A DNA stretch of 64,000 nt from Garcia nutans (Eukaryota; Streptophyta; Magnoliopsida; Malpighiales; Euphorbiaceae), in contig CANTUV010000035.1 of the NCBI GenBank assembly GCA_947685225.1, forward strand, positions 3,107,501 through 3,171,500, given 5' to 3'. The notes below the pieces were generated by a model. It was not told the origin of the DNA. It ran no database searches and worked only from the letters and a program-made list of their open reading frames with translations. The position numbers were made by a program, and so were the translations under genes. Below are positions 23,211 to 37,938 of this stretch, in pieces (the first letter of the stretch is position 1; every line of letters begins with the position of its first letter).

Positions 23211-26030
23211 GATTCCAGTAATTTATGCTATTTCTTACTACTTTTGTGTTTCTCCAATATAACCCTATATGGGACATTTTTCTGAGTGTTTTTCAGGCAT
23301 GTTTGATTGTTTTATCATGGCCGGTTACTAATGGGATAGACTTCTTTGAACAATTTATGTATATTTCATGGGGTGGATGTGTAATTTTTTTTTGTCTTCT
23401 TAGGGCCCCAGTACCTTGGAAAGTTGTATGTATTTTCCTTTATTTAATGATTTCTCTTTACTGGCCAAAAAAAAAAAAAGATATGCTGAATTAAATAGTC
23501 CAGTCACATTTTATCCTATGCCATATACTGCAATAATTTTTTGATAAAAAAATGAGAAAATATTAATTAATTCATTTTTAATAAAAAATAATTTTTCAAG
23601 AAAAAATATATAAGAACATACACATATAAAAAAAAATCAAATACGTTTCACAATAAAATTATAATAATTTTCTTTCTAAGAAAGTATAAATTAATGTTTT
23701 AAAAATTTTAAATTGATGAATGATTAATGAACTTTAAGCATATCATATAAATAAATGCATACTTATATTATTTCATTACTTATTCTTAATTCTTATGGGG
23801 CTACTAACAACCACTATGATTACTAGCAACCATCATTGATCAACAATTATAATTAGATTTTGCTTTTCTTTTATTATGAAAAATAAATAGAAAAATATAA
23901 AATTTTTATAAATTTCGAATATTTTTATTTCTAGAGTACCAATAACAATATAAATAAAAAGTTTTATTTTCTTTTCAATTAAAAATTTCTACAAAGACAT
24001 TTACAAAAAAAAATCACAAAACCACAATACTTAATGATCCAATAAATATCTAGATTTATGAGCGTGTATCAACGTCACTGTATAAATAATTTTCTGTAAA
24101 GTATTTCGTAAATAATGTTTTAATGGCATTTTTTTTAACAGGGGCTTCGATTTAGCATAGCAAAAGCCCATTTGAAAGGGGCAAGCTTTTTAAGCAAAAT
24201 ACTTCACATGTATTTTTATTTTTAAAAATAAAAAATAGAAATATTTTCAAATATATATATATATTAAATATCAATTGAATTTCTATTTTTATTTTCAAAT
24301 ATAGTTTATTTTGATAAAAGAAAAAATCTTAGCTATCTTATGAGTTTCATAATTTTTTTTTTAATTTGAAAGTAAAACCTTCATCAATTCATTAACGTAA
24401 AAGAGTCTCATTTATTTTTTCGCATTTCTAATTTTATATTCTTCCTTTTTTATTAGTTGTGTTTGATTTTTTTTTTGTGTTTTATTTTTTAAATAATTTT
24501 TAAACTAACATAAATCTGAAACTTAGTATTTTTTGTATATTCGTATTTCTTTACTTTTTTTATAATAAAATTGATTGTAATTAAATTTTTATTATAAAAT
24601 TTTTATCATTCATTATTTGAATATTATATATTCTCTTCAGATAGATATTTATTTTTTTAATAGAAGTTATTTGTTATTCTTAAATGAAAGTACCATTTTC
24701 ACATGAAATATAGTGGTCATTTAATATACTGATAGATGAAATGAATATTCTGCTGATAGTCAAATTACTCATAGTATATTACCAATATCCATTATTTATG
24801 TCGTAAAAATTTATGGAGATCTAATAACTTTATTAGTTTATGTACATTTTATATACTTTAAAATTATATAATTTTATTTGTACCTTACAGATGTATTATT
24901 TGATTCATTAAAAAAATTTTATTTTACATAAAAAAACATTATACACCCATAATATATATATTCACTTTTAAAAATATATATTAAATATATCAAAATATAT
25001 AAATTATAAATATTTTAAAAATAAAAAAAATATAATGTAATTTACTTTAAACATTTATGGTCTTCTCTTATTTTTATTTTTTCCTAATCAAATTTTTTAT
25101 CATTAATAATAAAATCAATTAGAGCTCATTTAATTCGCAAAATAAATCACAGAGAAATATAATAAATTACTAATTATTATCATACAAAATAAAATAATTA
25201 TTATTCATTATGTAATAAATTTTAAATATTTAATTATATAATAAACTTATATAAGATTTAAAATTTAAATGAAAAATTGTGACTATAAAATTTATTAGTC
25301 CACAATCTATATCAATTTATAAAGTACCGACACTTCAAATAGAGTGAAGTATCATCGTCTAATACTTTTTCTATATAAATATGCATTCAACACATGTTAA
25401 ACATGGTTTTGTATGTATTTTATTATTTTTTATTTTTTAGACACGGTGATAGCATATGCAGAATATGATATAGGCATAATTTATAACACTTTAAAATATA
25501 TTTTGACATAAAATTTTATTTACATAATATTAATAAATTATTAACGAGGTCATTATAATTAATTTTAATTATAAAATTTATCTTTTTATCATAAATTTTA
25601 TAATTTGTATAATTATATTTATATATTAATGAAGTAATATATATTTATTTTAAATATATATTTATTTTTTATTATATTTTTATAACTTAAAAATATATAT
25701 ATTTATATGTGTGTAATTATATTAATATATACATAAATTGATATATATTTATTTTAAATAAATATTTATCTCATATTATATTTTTATAATTTAATATACA
25801 TATATGCATGTAAATAAATGTATCCTATTTATATTGTGTTACTATTTTTTTAAAATTACTGTATTGATGCGTTGGTATCTTATCGCTGCATATACATCAA
25901 CACAGGGGACATTCACAATTCAACAATAAATAAGGGCAAATCAGTCATTTCGAGAAAAGCTTCCACAAAAGCACAACGGTGGGGCCTTCACTTTCACTCT
26001 AACGACTAACGAGCAACTAAAAACCGGCGA
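23211..26030. other. AT-rich intergenic DNA, nothing recognised
   Basis: Long AT-rich spacer between the SnRK2 gene and the SWIB gene. A short open frame at 23225-23494 encodes an aromatic, membrane-like peptide with no family resemblance and is considered chance. No RNA gene or structured repeat was recognised. Confidence 0.5.
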
Positions 26031-26154
26031 AAGAAACGTTTTCATTTATTTTCATATTTGTTCTCTTCCCCTCACCTTAGTTTCTTTTTTTCCTTCCCTT
26101 CGCTCAACTAAGCTCTCTGAACCGAACCGGCCCAACCCCCAATCTTGACCCGAA
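26031..26154 (+). promoter_or_regulatory. 5' leader of the DEK_C/SWIB gene
   Basis: An abrupt change to pyrimidine-rich sequence (TTCTCTTCCCCTC, CTTCCCTTCGCTC) and then GC-rich bases just before the ATG at 26155. This is the usual look of a plant 5'UTR. Confidence 0.55.
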
Positions 26155-29100
26155 ATGGTGTCGGACTCGGAGCTAATCGGACGGCTAAGGGAGTTTCTCA
26201 GGAATTCGGATCTCGACATCACGACGACCGGAATTGTCCGCCGGAAGCTAGAGGAAGATTTCGGCGTCGATTTATCTGATAAGAAGGCGTTTATAAGGGA
26301 ACAAGTGGATTTGTTTCTCCGAAGTCAGTTTGAAGAACATGGCGAAAATGAAGAAGAAGGAGACGGAGAAGGGGAAGATGATCAAGTGGCTGACGTTAAA
26401 CCAGAGGAAACTGATGGCTCTGATTCGAAGGATGATGGCGAAGAAGAAGGAGAAGAAGCAACAGCGAGTAACGGAAATAAAACAAAACGGAGGTCAGTTG
26501 CTATTATTATTGTCATTATTTTCTAATTACAATCATTAATTGATAATTTGATGTTCTATCTAAGAATTATGGAACCTGCGTTGCATGGATTGTTATTTTT
26601 GTAGAGCATTTTGTAGATTATACTTAGCATATAATCTAAATTTGTTAAAATTCAATGCCTAATGCACTCAAATTCATGTTTGAATATGATTTTTCTGAGT
26701 TCATCTCTTGAGTTTAGATAACTTGTGCAATTATTACTTGAGAAAGGCAACAGCCTTGTATTATTTGTGTAAATTTTGTAGTAAAGTTTGCGTGAGTAAT
26801 AGGTTTCTTTGTAGAAAATGTGATGATGTTTGGTTTCATGTGCATATTCATTGTTATTCTTTGCTTTCTCGGGCAGTAACGTGTAGTTAGCCATTTTTGT
26901 GTTTGCTTTGTGTGCAAAAAAAAGGGATAACAGCTTTTGGTTAACAAGCATTGTGAGTATCTGTTTGAATTTGAACAGGTCCTTAATTAATTCGATCGCT
27001 GTCTATCATTGTTGTGGAACATCGCATCAAGCTTAACTCCATGCTTATAAAGAGTGCACATCTTTGTGAATAATATTATCCCACTTTTCAAATTCCCCCC
27101 CTGATCCTTCAATCATACATGATTTTCTTTTGGGGGGAAGGGGAGTAGAAGTTTTTTAGGTAAAATAATGATCCTCATTGATGTTCTGAGTTTGTATTTT
27201 CATTCATTCAAAATACTCCACAATAATTTCGCTCCTTTTACCAGTACAAATGTAACTTTTTTCTTCAGTGTTGATGGATTATGGGTAGTTTAATCTTCAT
27301 ATTTTTTCTAATATCTACAATCCTGCCGTAAACTTCTGAATTTGTTTTACCTTCCCACCACATCCCTCTATTTTTCCTTAAAGGTTATTGTCTTTCAGTG
27401 GTATGTTGCACAATCATTCTAGAATCAGCTTCAGTGTCAATAAAAAAAATCCTCAGAAGGGATGTCTCGTGTTCAATCAACTTATGGAAAAGATTGGTAT
27501 AACCTGCAGATATTGCTCATTCGACGTCTGCCCATTTTGGTATAACATTTTTTCTTCGGTTGATAAAATTGGTTGTATGCTATTCTCATTCATTTGTTAT
27601 TACTTGAGTTTTTTTTTCAATGTTTCATATTTGTTTTATTTCTAGAACAAAGGGTGATTCTCGGGATCATGAAAATAGTCTCTCTATAGAAAAAGCAAGG
27701 GAAAGTTGCATATGATAGCCAGAGTTTTGTGCATGGGGCACTTATTTTTAGAATGAAGGAATTGGGTTTCCAAGTGTTTGACACCACAGAAAAAAGTTTC
27801 TTCTCATGAACCAAGAATGTTTCTTTAGTAGCTTTTAGCATACCAAAACTAATGATAAAAAACCTTGACAAGATAACGAGCAACTGGCTTTTCTTAATCC
27901 GCCCAGTGCTTCCGTCAACCTCACTGCATGAACCTCAAAATTCCTTGGTGTTAAGCAAAAAATTAATAGAAAATATTTTGTCAATTCATTATTTGAGATT
28001 TTATGCAGTTTTATGAATTATTTCTTATATAGTTATAAGTTTTGATGTTTTAGCAAAAGAAAGACAAAATTTTCAGCTTCTAAGAGCAAAACCGAAGGAA
28101 GAAGAAACATATTTCAGTTTTTTTTTTAAATTTTTCCTAATGACTTAAAACCACCATTCATTTGGGTTATTTGAATGTTTACCTTCCTTATAACATGTCT
28201 GCTCTCTTTAGTTGTTGGACAATGGTAAAAAGTTTTTTTTCTAAAAAAAAAATATCTGTATTATGTCTCAAACTATTGCATTGAGTTGTCATACATGCTT
28301 TCCAGGGTTTATAAGAATATGATTCTGGCTGCACTTGCAGATACAATTAGAGCTGCACTTTTTTTTTCTTTTAATTTTATTTTTGAAAATACCTGACTCA
28401 GGTCTAACAAGCAAGAAAATGAAGGCAAGAAAAGAGGAGGTGGTTTTAGCAAATTATGTAGCCTTTCTCCCCAACTTCAGGATTTTGTTGGGGTGCCTGA
28501 ATTGGCAAGAACAGAGGTATGCCTATAAAGTTAGGATATATTTTTTTCTCATTTGCCATTATTTTATCTGGTATCAAGGAGTTGTCATGATTGTAAACTA
28601 TCTTTTATCTTTGTTATAGGTTGTCAAACAACTGTGGACTTACATTAGAGGGAAAAATTTGCAAGACCCAAATAATAGGCGAAATATAAATTGTGATGAA
28701 CCATTACGTGCCCTTTTTGGTGTTGATTCTATCAACATGTTTCAAATGAATAAAGCCCTATCAAAGCATATGTGGCCCTTGGATTCAAATGGCGGTATGC
28801 TTCTACATCCTTGTTTCTGAAACATAGTTCAATGTTATTATTGTTTCAAGTATTGAACGTGTGACTCCTTTGCAACACGCTCTTAATAAGTTGAGAGTAA
28901 AAATCCTTGTAATATTTAAGCACCAAGCACAATTGAATTCTTTGTCCTTGTAAATATTAAGATGGGACTTTCTACTGATTTAGTTCCTTCATTCCTGTAA
29001 AGGATGATGATATTTGTGCACTTCTTTTCTGTTAATGGCTTATTTAGTAAAGAAATAAGGTTAATTGATTTCACCTGTTAGTCGCAGTGCACTGTGAATG

Positions 29101-30307
29101 CTGTTACAAACTTAATTTTCCTATTTTTAGCATCAAGAAGTTTATTTTTGTGCAAAGATCTATTATACTATTTTTCATGGCGTAGTTGTTCCGGTCGAAT
29201 CAGCACTGAAGGAAAAGCAGCGCAAGCAGGAGAGAGAAGAAGGTAGCACATGAATAATTTTCCAAATTATTTAGTCGTTCTATTTTTCGGTGGATGATTT
29301 ATTTTAATAAAACATTCATTTGATCCTTTTCACAAGGACCATACCCCTTGCATAATACCATAACTTGCAGTCAAAATCTAGCCTTATCCCTTCCATTTGG
29401 TTCAGATTCAGAATTTGGCTTCTTTGTCAGGGCTTATGAGCTGGGTCTTCTACTATTGTGCACTTGCAGAATCTCACCTGTTATATTTATTGCTAGAAGC
29501 GCATCTTAATAGCTGTTTTCCAATACAGAAGTTTTTCCTACATTTTGACTCATTTTGACATGGGTTTGACAAGGTCTTTCACCAAGATTTACTTGAAGCA
29601 GTGTCCACTTTACTAAGCCAAGGCGCTTGAACCGCATAGCATTTTGCGATCCCTATGACATATTGTGGCCAAAATAATCATACATGTTGCAGATGATTTC
29701 CTGTACTTTGCTCTTGTCAGAATCTTAGCAATATTTTACTTTTTATTGGCACATAGAACCCTTTATTAACTGTAACTCGACTGCTTATCAGAGCCAGATG
29801 AGCCAAAAAGAAAAGAAAAACGACAGAAAGGAGAAAAATCAGGTTTTCTTGCTCCCCTCCGACTTTCAGATGCTCTAATAAAGTTCCTTGGTACTGGAGA
29901 AAGTGCATTATCTCGAGCTGGGGTCGTCAAGAGAATGTGGGAATACATAAAGCAGAACAAGCTCCAGGTATGTGACTATGACCCTCTATTTATTACGTAG
30001 AAATTGGATTAAAAACTTCTTTCTTTTGAGACTTAAAGGATTGTGGTGGGGCGTGGGAGTTAATATTAATAGAAAACATTAGGTAGAGAAACTTGAAAAC
30101 GTGTTATACACAGACTTCAGTATCTTTCGAGCTTTATTTTGATCTATAGTTACAGTGTTTCTTAAACTGTTCTTTGCCTGTTTGAAGGACCCATCTGACA
30201 AGAGGAGAATAATATGTGATGAGAAGCTGAAAGAACTTTTTGATGTTGACTCCTTTCATGGCTTCACTGTTTCAAAACTTCTGACTGCTCATTTTGTAAA
30301 GGCCTAA
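26155..30307 (+). CDS. DEK_C and double SWIB/MDM2-domain protein (UAF30-like)
   Basis: A probable nuclear chromatin/transcription protein; plant members resemble yeast UAF30 and SWI/SNF BAF60b-type SWIB proteins. Six exons in phase give 326 residues: 26155-26492, 28402-28516, 28620-28794, 29186-29242, 29792-29967, 30188-30307. Residues 1-55 form a DEK_C-type helical domain (SELIGRLREFLRNSDLDITT). Residues 60-105 are acidic (Glu/Asp-rich), then a basic patch KTKRR. SWIB domain 1 spans about 127-206 and SWIB domain 2 about 245-324, each with the LQDP/INCDE or IICDE and LF-VDS pattern. Intron 1 is long (1.9 kb). A small alternative exon near 28054-28110 has usable AG ends, but the direct junction to 28402 restores the family reading and is preferred. 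No defects seen. Confidence 0.93.
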
Positions 30308-30867
30308 CAATGAGTTTCTCCCGCATAGTTCTTGACTAAGCTCAAGAGAAAAAATGAGGGTTTTCTGCAATTTTTTGCTGACCCTCTTCTGTTTGTACTT
30401 TTTCTTTTTTATGTTCTCTTCTTCTTCTTTAATTTTTAAAAGCTTTTTTCCATTAAAATTTCAAAGGATCAACAACAAGGCTAATAGAAATCTAAAATTT
30501 ATTTGAAAATTATGACATTTGTTTTAGATTACTTTTTGGGAAAGATTATAATTTTATTGGTGTTTTTCTGATTATTCTGTGCTGCTTCACACATGGGACT
30601 GGCTGTAATAAAGCCAAGCAAGGTTTTGAGTATGATTTGTGACAAACTTTGAGTTTAAATAAAGTTCTTTTTTTTTTAATTAATGAATTGTTAATCATTT
30701 TTATAAGCTTGAGATTTTTAAAATAATCTTATTTTAAAGATATTTATATGCATAACTAATTATGTTTCAAATTGATTTCAAGACAGTTCAGCCTATTATT
30801 GGAGATTGCTTAAATTAGCATTTATCTTTGTTTGCTTGATTAATAAACTAAACACAAACTCAGATTA

Positions 30868-30937
<70 letters not shown>

Positions 30938-33120
30938 GTAAACACAAACAAGCAGTTTAACTGGTTGAACCTGTACATATGGGAAAGGAAATAATTTATC
31001 ACTGGACCATAATGGATTTTTTTAATTTTTATTTTTTGTCAAAAATTTCTGTTATTTTATAAAAATGTATAATAAATGTATAATAATTTAATAATAAATT
31101 TATAAAAATTATTATGCACATAATAAATTTTCTATAAGCTATATGGAACTTGTAAATTTATAAAATTAATAAAATTTTTTGATAAATTTAATAATATTTT
31201 TTTAAATTGATAAACTTATAATATTGTAAGTTTTTTCTAATAATTTTGTAAAAAACTATAAATCTATTGCATTTTAAAGAATCAGCAATTTTGACATTTA
31301 TTTATGAAAACATTATAATATAATAGAAATTGGTATAAAATAAAAAAGACAAAGGAAATGTAAAAAACATATGGATGAACATCAAATACTTGTACTCATT
31401 TCATATAGCTAATTAATTTCTCTTGGATTACTTTTAGAATTCATTTAAGTACTTTTTTTATTAATCAAATTAGATATTTACAAGCTTAAAAATATATAAG
31501 CTTACGAAAAATTTTAAATTTTAATAAATATAATATATAAATTGACTTGAAAATAAATTCTTAATTTTAAACATTTAAAAAGTAAAAAAAAAATAATAAC
31601 TATGACATCACATTTGTTTTTAAATTCTCATGTTTCTATACAATGCTTCTTTTTTTTTAACATACTATACAATGCTTTTTAAACCTAATGGAAGATTGAA
31701 TTCGTAATTCGGTAATTATAGTTTATTAATAAAGATTTTTCTCATTTATAAATTTGTTAAATTTTATATTTTATACAAAATGTTTATATTTCAAAAACAT
31801 TAAATAAATAATCACAACGAAATCATTTGCTGAAAGATGTTCTATTTTCTTAAGTTTTGCTAAAAAAAATATTATATATGACAATGTGTTGTAAATATAA
31901 GAGCATCAAACTTATAAATTTTATAATTTAATTTTTATAAAAATAAATTTAAATACCTCTTCCATCTCTAATTGATAAATATATGTATATATTTTTTTAT
32001 TTTTCAATAATTTAATTACTTATAAGGAGATATAAATTTATATTTTTTCTATTATATTATAAAACATATTTATTAAATATTTTAAATAAATAACATTAAA
32101 TATAAGTATAATAAATATTTAATTTATTAATTAACTTATTAGAATAATAAATAAAATATAATTTGAAATAAATAAAAATAAAAGATAAAAAACTATATAT
32201 ATCGTTTACACGTAAATATAGATTCAAATTGAACTGTAAAATCTTATTTAAAAATAAATAAGTTAAAATGTGGAAATTAATATATGATTTCAAAATATTT
32301 AATTAATAAATCCAAAGTTATTGAGAAATTTAAATGATAATGGCCAATAAAAATAAAAACACACGCTGTGGTCAGAAATGGTTATTGTCATTTAGCAAGA
32401 AAATAAAGCATAAAAAAAAATCCATTCGTAAAAAACGAATCCTTGTCTCAAACAAGGAACAATTAAATCCGTTGTTTTTCTCACATGTTTGAAAACAGTA
32501 TGCTACGTGTCAGTTTCTCAGCTTAAGTTAAAAAGAATCTGGAAACAGGGAATCAAAACCCCTTCACAACTGATAATATGTAAATGTCTGATCTCGGATT
32601 TGTAAAAGAAACTATTCTCTTGTAAGACCGCCCATTAAGTTCGCTTTTTCCACGTTTCAACTTTTTATTGGTTTATAGTATTTTCATAATTTTTTATTAG
32701 CACGCTGGTAAAATTTCAAACTTCTTTAAAAAAGTCAATAAATTTTTTAAATACTATATAAAATTATTTTAAATAAAATAAAATTATTTTTTTAATTTAT
32801 TACTGCTATACACTTATTTTATTAATTAAATTATTAATAATAAAAATATAACTAAAAATAATAATTAATTTTTCATTCATTGAATAAAATGATAATTTTA
32901 TAAGATATTTTTTTTTTATAAAAGTGATTATTTTGGGGAGTAATTTTTTGATTTTTTAACCTTTTTGTTCAAAATTTAAAATTTTTATTTTACAATCATC
33001 CCAAATTTAAAATTTATTAACAAAATCAATGATATAGCATGATAAGATAAAAAAAAATTAAAATATTTTATTAAAATTATTATCATATTATTTATTAAGT
33101 TAATTATTTTTAACCTTATT
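30308..33120. other. AT-rich intergenic DNA with a long (TAA)n microsatellite
   Basis: The first 350 bases probably hold the 3'UTR of the SWIB gene (T-rich tracts, AATAAAG near 30657). The remainder is AT-rich. A block at 31030-31260 with repeated AATTTATAA units resembles the dispersed repeat at 7790 only in composition. No gene. Confidence 0.5.
30868..30932. repeat. (TAA)n microsatellite, about 21 units
   Basis: An uninterrupted trinucleotide run, the longest perfect microsatellite of the window and a likely length-polymorphic marker. Confidence 0.95.
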
Positions 33121-33127
33121 CAAACTA

Positions 33128-33800
33128 TTTTTTTAACAATAATAAGGAAATTAACATTAAAGCAGAGAAAAGATACAATAAGCCTTCAAACCAAAAGACA
33201 CAATAACTAAAAACAAAGCAATTTTTACAAAGGCATTCAAGTACTCTATGCTAAGAAAAAATATCCTCAAACAAATCCAAAGCCTTGAAAACACAAAGAC
33301 AAGGCTTACAACAAGATCTATGGAGACCCATGAAGGATAATTGACCAAAAACAATGAAAAATAAAAAATCCAATAAAGATTTTCCACTATGAGATCCTGC
33401 TATTCCTCGAAATAGTGAACAAAGTTGAGAGAGGGACAGGGAGGACAGCACATCAGTTGCAGGGACTCCTTTAAAGACTCAAGTAAGAAAATGCAGACGA
33501 GCCAAAAACAAGTTCATAAAGTCTTTAGCGGCTTGAATTCCTCATGGAAGACACCCAAGAGGGAGTATTACAATCCAAAGAATAACCAGAAAAGATAAAA
33601 GAATATTGGAGCATCGCTAAAGAACTCAAGACAAACTTAAAATACTAAAATATCAAAAGAACTGGTCAGTCATCCTTAACTAAAGTTATGCCCTAAGCTA
33701 ATAAGCAGAGCCATCGTAGAGGTGGAGGGCCAAAACAGCGAACTGGGGAGATCAAGATTTGATCGATATCTAAGAAAGAAGGCAAAAAAAAAAAAAAAAA
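33128..33800 (-). mobile_element. probable 5'-truncated LINE-1-type 3' end
   Basis: A sharply bounded block of more balanced base composition in AT-rich DNA. Read on the minus strand, it ends with a T/G-rich stretch resembling plant L1 3'UTRs (CTGCTTTAATGTTAATTTCC, then TTATTGTT) and a short A7 tail at 33134-33128. At its other edge is a 19-base homopolymer (about 33784-33802). No reverse transcriptase coding is visible, so only the 3' end would be present. No target duplication was found. Alternative: a decayed gene fragment. Confidence 0.4.
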
Positions 33801-33802
33801 AC

Positions 33803-36800
33803 TAATAACCCATATCGTGCAATTAAGAGGAAGAAACTTAAAAAAAGAGGAAGAAGCTTAAACTCACTCTATTTTTCCCTTTTCCACACACATCAGTCAT
33901 TTTCAAATCAAATAATATATCATTTCCGTTAAAAACGTCAAATTCTTGATCGTTGGAATTTTTATCTTTCCAATAATAGAGCCTTCATTATAATTAATTG
34001 TCCTCTAACTTCCTCCACATTTCATTTATAATCAATGGCGACATTACACCATTAATAATATTAATATAATAATAAATCATATACTAATATTTTAGAAAAA
34101 AAATATATGAAAGTCTTTTTCTTTTTTTTTTTGAACAGAAATATGAAATTCTTTTTCGTTAACGTTGAAAAAAATGAATACAATTAAGAATAATTATTAT
34201 TATTCACTAAATATACCGAAAATATTTCATTCGCTAAATATATCATTCATTCAAAAAAAATATATTGATTTGGCGCATGAGATAAAAACCTACAACACTA
34301 AAAATATATAAAACTTTTAATTAAATTACATAATATTTTTTATTTTAATCAATTTAAAAATTCAACTAAAATTCAAATTTAAAATCGTACTGTTATAAAA
34401 ATCACTTACATCTCTTGTCAAATATTATGAAAATCATTTCAGTATCACCTGCAATTACTTATTGATATTAAACTGTCAAAGTGTCATTCTTATGGAGAAA
34501 CTGAACGGCAATTCTTTGTACTATTTTTGGTCCCATTCTTAATTAATTTCCTTCTTGATAATATAATGAGTTGAGTTGGCAGCAGGCAGTTCCAAGTCAT
34601 AATCTACTACTAAAGAACAAAGATCTAGAGCTGTGGACAACATTAGCTCTAAATTTGGACATTTTGCTGAATATAACCGGCAGCTCACAAGAGGAGTAAA
34701 GAACCTTCAAAGAGAAAACAAAGAAAAACATTCGAACTAAATTCTAACCATATAAATTTGGGTTTGATAATCATGAGTGTTATTGCTTCAACCTCACTGA
34801 ATCATATGTTCTCCTTTCCTCATATATAATTAATAAAAAAAATTAATATTATTAATAAATTTAAAATTTATGATGATTAAAAAAAATAATTGGGATAAAA
34901 ATACAATTAAGTCATAAAATTTTGATTATTTTATACAATTGTTTTTTATTTTATAATTTTTATTAAATTTATTATTTCCAATATAATAATATATTTAGAA
35001 TATTTCTTTTAATATAATAATATATTTAGAATAGTGCAGAAGGGCCAAAATAGTCCATAAATAGCACAATGTTGTTGACAGAACGAATGGATAAAAAAAA
35101 GGACAGGTTCTTTAGCTAAAGAATCTTTCACATGACATACATGCCTTGTTTTTTTATTTTTTCTTTCTTTCAAAGACTTTTTGCCACTATTCAAAGTTCA
35201 AATCACTCCTCTTTTATTTTATTTTTCTAATTCCTAAACTTGAATTATATTGCATGTCTGTTAAAAGAAACTAATAATAAGTTTTTAATTAACTATATAT
35301 TAATCATATTACAAAATATATAATATACAGAAAAATATTTATCTAGATCGATGCACATGCATCCTACCAATAAAATTTATAAAATTTTTTTATTATTATT
35401 TTTGTAGTATTTTTTTATTGACCGAATATACATACATTCATTCTATGTAAATTTTTTTTATAATATACATTAATGAATAAAAAAATAAAAAAAATAAGTA
35501 AATAAATTGAAATAATCATTATTTTAGCATAAATTAATATGAAAAAAACTAAAAAAAAGTTATTTATATTAACCATTGTTTTTTATATATATTCTATATT
35601 TTTTTTGTTGAATATTAATATTCTATATTCTATATCTTTCAAACCAATAATATTCTTCAAAGAAAATCTAAATTATGCAATTTTCAATTTTATTTTGAAC
35701 TTTCAAAAAATTCAATAACTTTTTTTTTCTTTTTTTGAGTTATAAGCTGTCTAATGAGGCTAATAAAAAATATATTAAACAAAAATTGAAATCGATGAAA
35801 TCAAACAAAAAAAACTATAGTTAATTAAATTGATGATTCAGAATTTAGATTTTTAATTTCAAATATTTTTCATTAGATGCATAATAAAGAAAAGTTACAT
35901 ATGGTTAACGAAGTTTCAAATACTGAGCACAGTATACATGTTTTTTTATACTTACCCTTTCATTTATAATCACAACCTTACATTTTCTTTATTATAAAAA
36001 TAAAAGATAAAATTTTAATTGAGTATGTATAAAATTTTTTAAAATTTAATTTTCCATGTATTTAATAAAACAGTAAAAAGTCAAAATATTATTTAATTAT
36101 TCATTTTAAATGATTAATTAGCAGTTAACTACTTATTTATAATTCAATTTTAATTTAAAATTTTCTTAAATCAAAATCAATAGTTCAATTTTTTTTTTTC
36201 ACATAATTCCAAACTATGATCATCCATACTATCCAAAACTCATTGGTGAGGAAAAAAAACCAGCTTTATAATATAATTTGATGAATTTATAATCGTTAAT
36301 CACGAGTAATTTATGAATAAGTGTATTATTAATTAAATTAAATTAAATTATTAAGTCATAATTTAATGTTTAGAAATATGTATTATTTAGATTTTAAATT
36401 TAAATTTAAATTATTTATTTTTTTATATATAATTAATAAAAAATTAAATTAAAAAAATTATTCCCTAGAAGGAATCTATGGACAAGAAATGTGTAGAAAG
36501 GTATGCTAAAAAATAAATGTATAGAAAGGTAGACAAAGGCAATGGTGTGAACAGTTAAGGGTATTATTCTATTAAGATTTTGACATGTGGAACTTCAGAT
36601 AAGCATGACCATATTTGCTGACTCAATCCTTTTCTTTTATTCAAGCCAATTAAATTAAATTCTCATTGGTATTAAAATTATTATTTTTAGTGGCATATAA
36701 AATTATATTTTTTAATTTTAATAAAGATAATAATGATGATTGTTAAAAGATTTTCTAATTCCAATTATTTAATATTATTTTAACAGTATATTAATTGAAT

Positions 36801-37600
36801 ATTTATTCATAATTTTAATAAATAAATTTAGAATAAAAATTATAAAATATGATTCAGATGACAAATTGCTTTACCATTTTAGAATTTTTTTATTATTATA
36901 ATTTATCTGTTTTTTACTGAGTTATTGAGTTTATGTTAAATTACTTTATAATAATAGAAGTGTAAATAATTTCATATTTATTAAAAAAATAAAAAAATAT
37001 TTCTCAATTAATAAAATATAATTTTTTAGTTTTAATAATAAGTTTTTAAAGTGAATATTTTTAAATTTATATTAAAAAAATTTAATATGAAAAATTTAAT
37101 ATAGTATACTAAATTTAGAGTTGAGTTTTATAAATCTACATTGAAAAAAAATTAACATAAAAAATTTAACAATTTAAGACAATCTCTATTTGATGCTTGA
37201 CATGTATTTGCCATTTTTTCAAACAAAGTTGATATATTTGTTTTTAAAGATTGAAATAAAAATAAATATAGTTCGTATTTAAAATTTGAAAGGTATTTCA
37301 TTTCAAAAAATAAATAAATAATATGATAAATAAAAAAATAAAAGGGTAAAATTGTAATTTAGTTTGGTGTAGTAAAATGGTAATTTTCTAAGTAATGAAT
37401 ATTGGCAATTGGCGCTAACTTTCTTACCAAAGTGGCCACAAGTCAAAAGAACTTTATGTTCCTTTTTTTTCTCTGCGATACCTCACCAACCAAAACGAAT
37501 CTTGCAAAACAATTTATTTATTTTCCTTTTTTAATTTTTAATTAAAAAATTTCTAACTAGAAAATGAAAAAATTAATAATAACCACAAGTCGCCGCGTGT
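33803..37600. other. AT-rich intergenic DNA, nothing recognised
   Basis: Low-complexity AT-rich spacer. A patch at 34560-34740 is less AT-rich but shows no coding or RNA family resemblance. Confidence 0.5.
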
Positions 37601-37938
37601 TTGTACGGATCTAAAGATTCCAAAAACAATACCAAACTCAGTAACTCGCCTGATTCACCCTCCATTTTATTCTTTTACCCTATTAACCCACCGATTCCTT
37701 GAGTTAACTCGATTATGCGACGACCCGAAATGCGAGTAACCGAATCTTCACGTCCCTTCAATCTGAATTTATTTCTTCGCCTCATCTCTCTCTCTCTCTC
37801 TCTCTCTGTACATATATATATATATATATATTGACCAGGCCTATCTCTTTCTCTGTTCATTACCGTGTTTATCTGGGCGATGTTAGAGATCAAAATACTG
37901 AGGTAAATCTCAATTTTAGAAAGAACCCAGAAGAGAAA
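37601..37938 (+). promoter_or_regulatory. 5' leader/proximal promoter of HHO5-like gene with (CT)n(TA)n tract
   Basis: Composition rises in GC from about 37590. A compound microsatellite, (CT) from 37785 to 37807 and (AT) from 37812 to 37831, lies about 110 bases before the ATG at 37939. Such CT tracts are frequent just downstream of plant transcription starts, so it is probably in the 5'UTR. Confidence 0.55.

Noticed and set aside
23083..23494. Overlapping open frames on both strands with membrane-like peptides
   Set aside because: Composition artefact of T-rich DNA; no start context, splice partners or family likeness.
28054..28110. Possible extra exon of the SWIB gene
   Set aside because: It has usable AG ends, but the direct junction from 26492 to 28402 gives the exact family reading and phase; it is kept only as a possible alternative exon.
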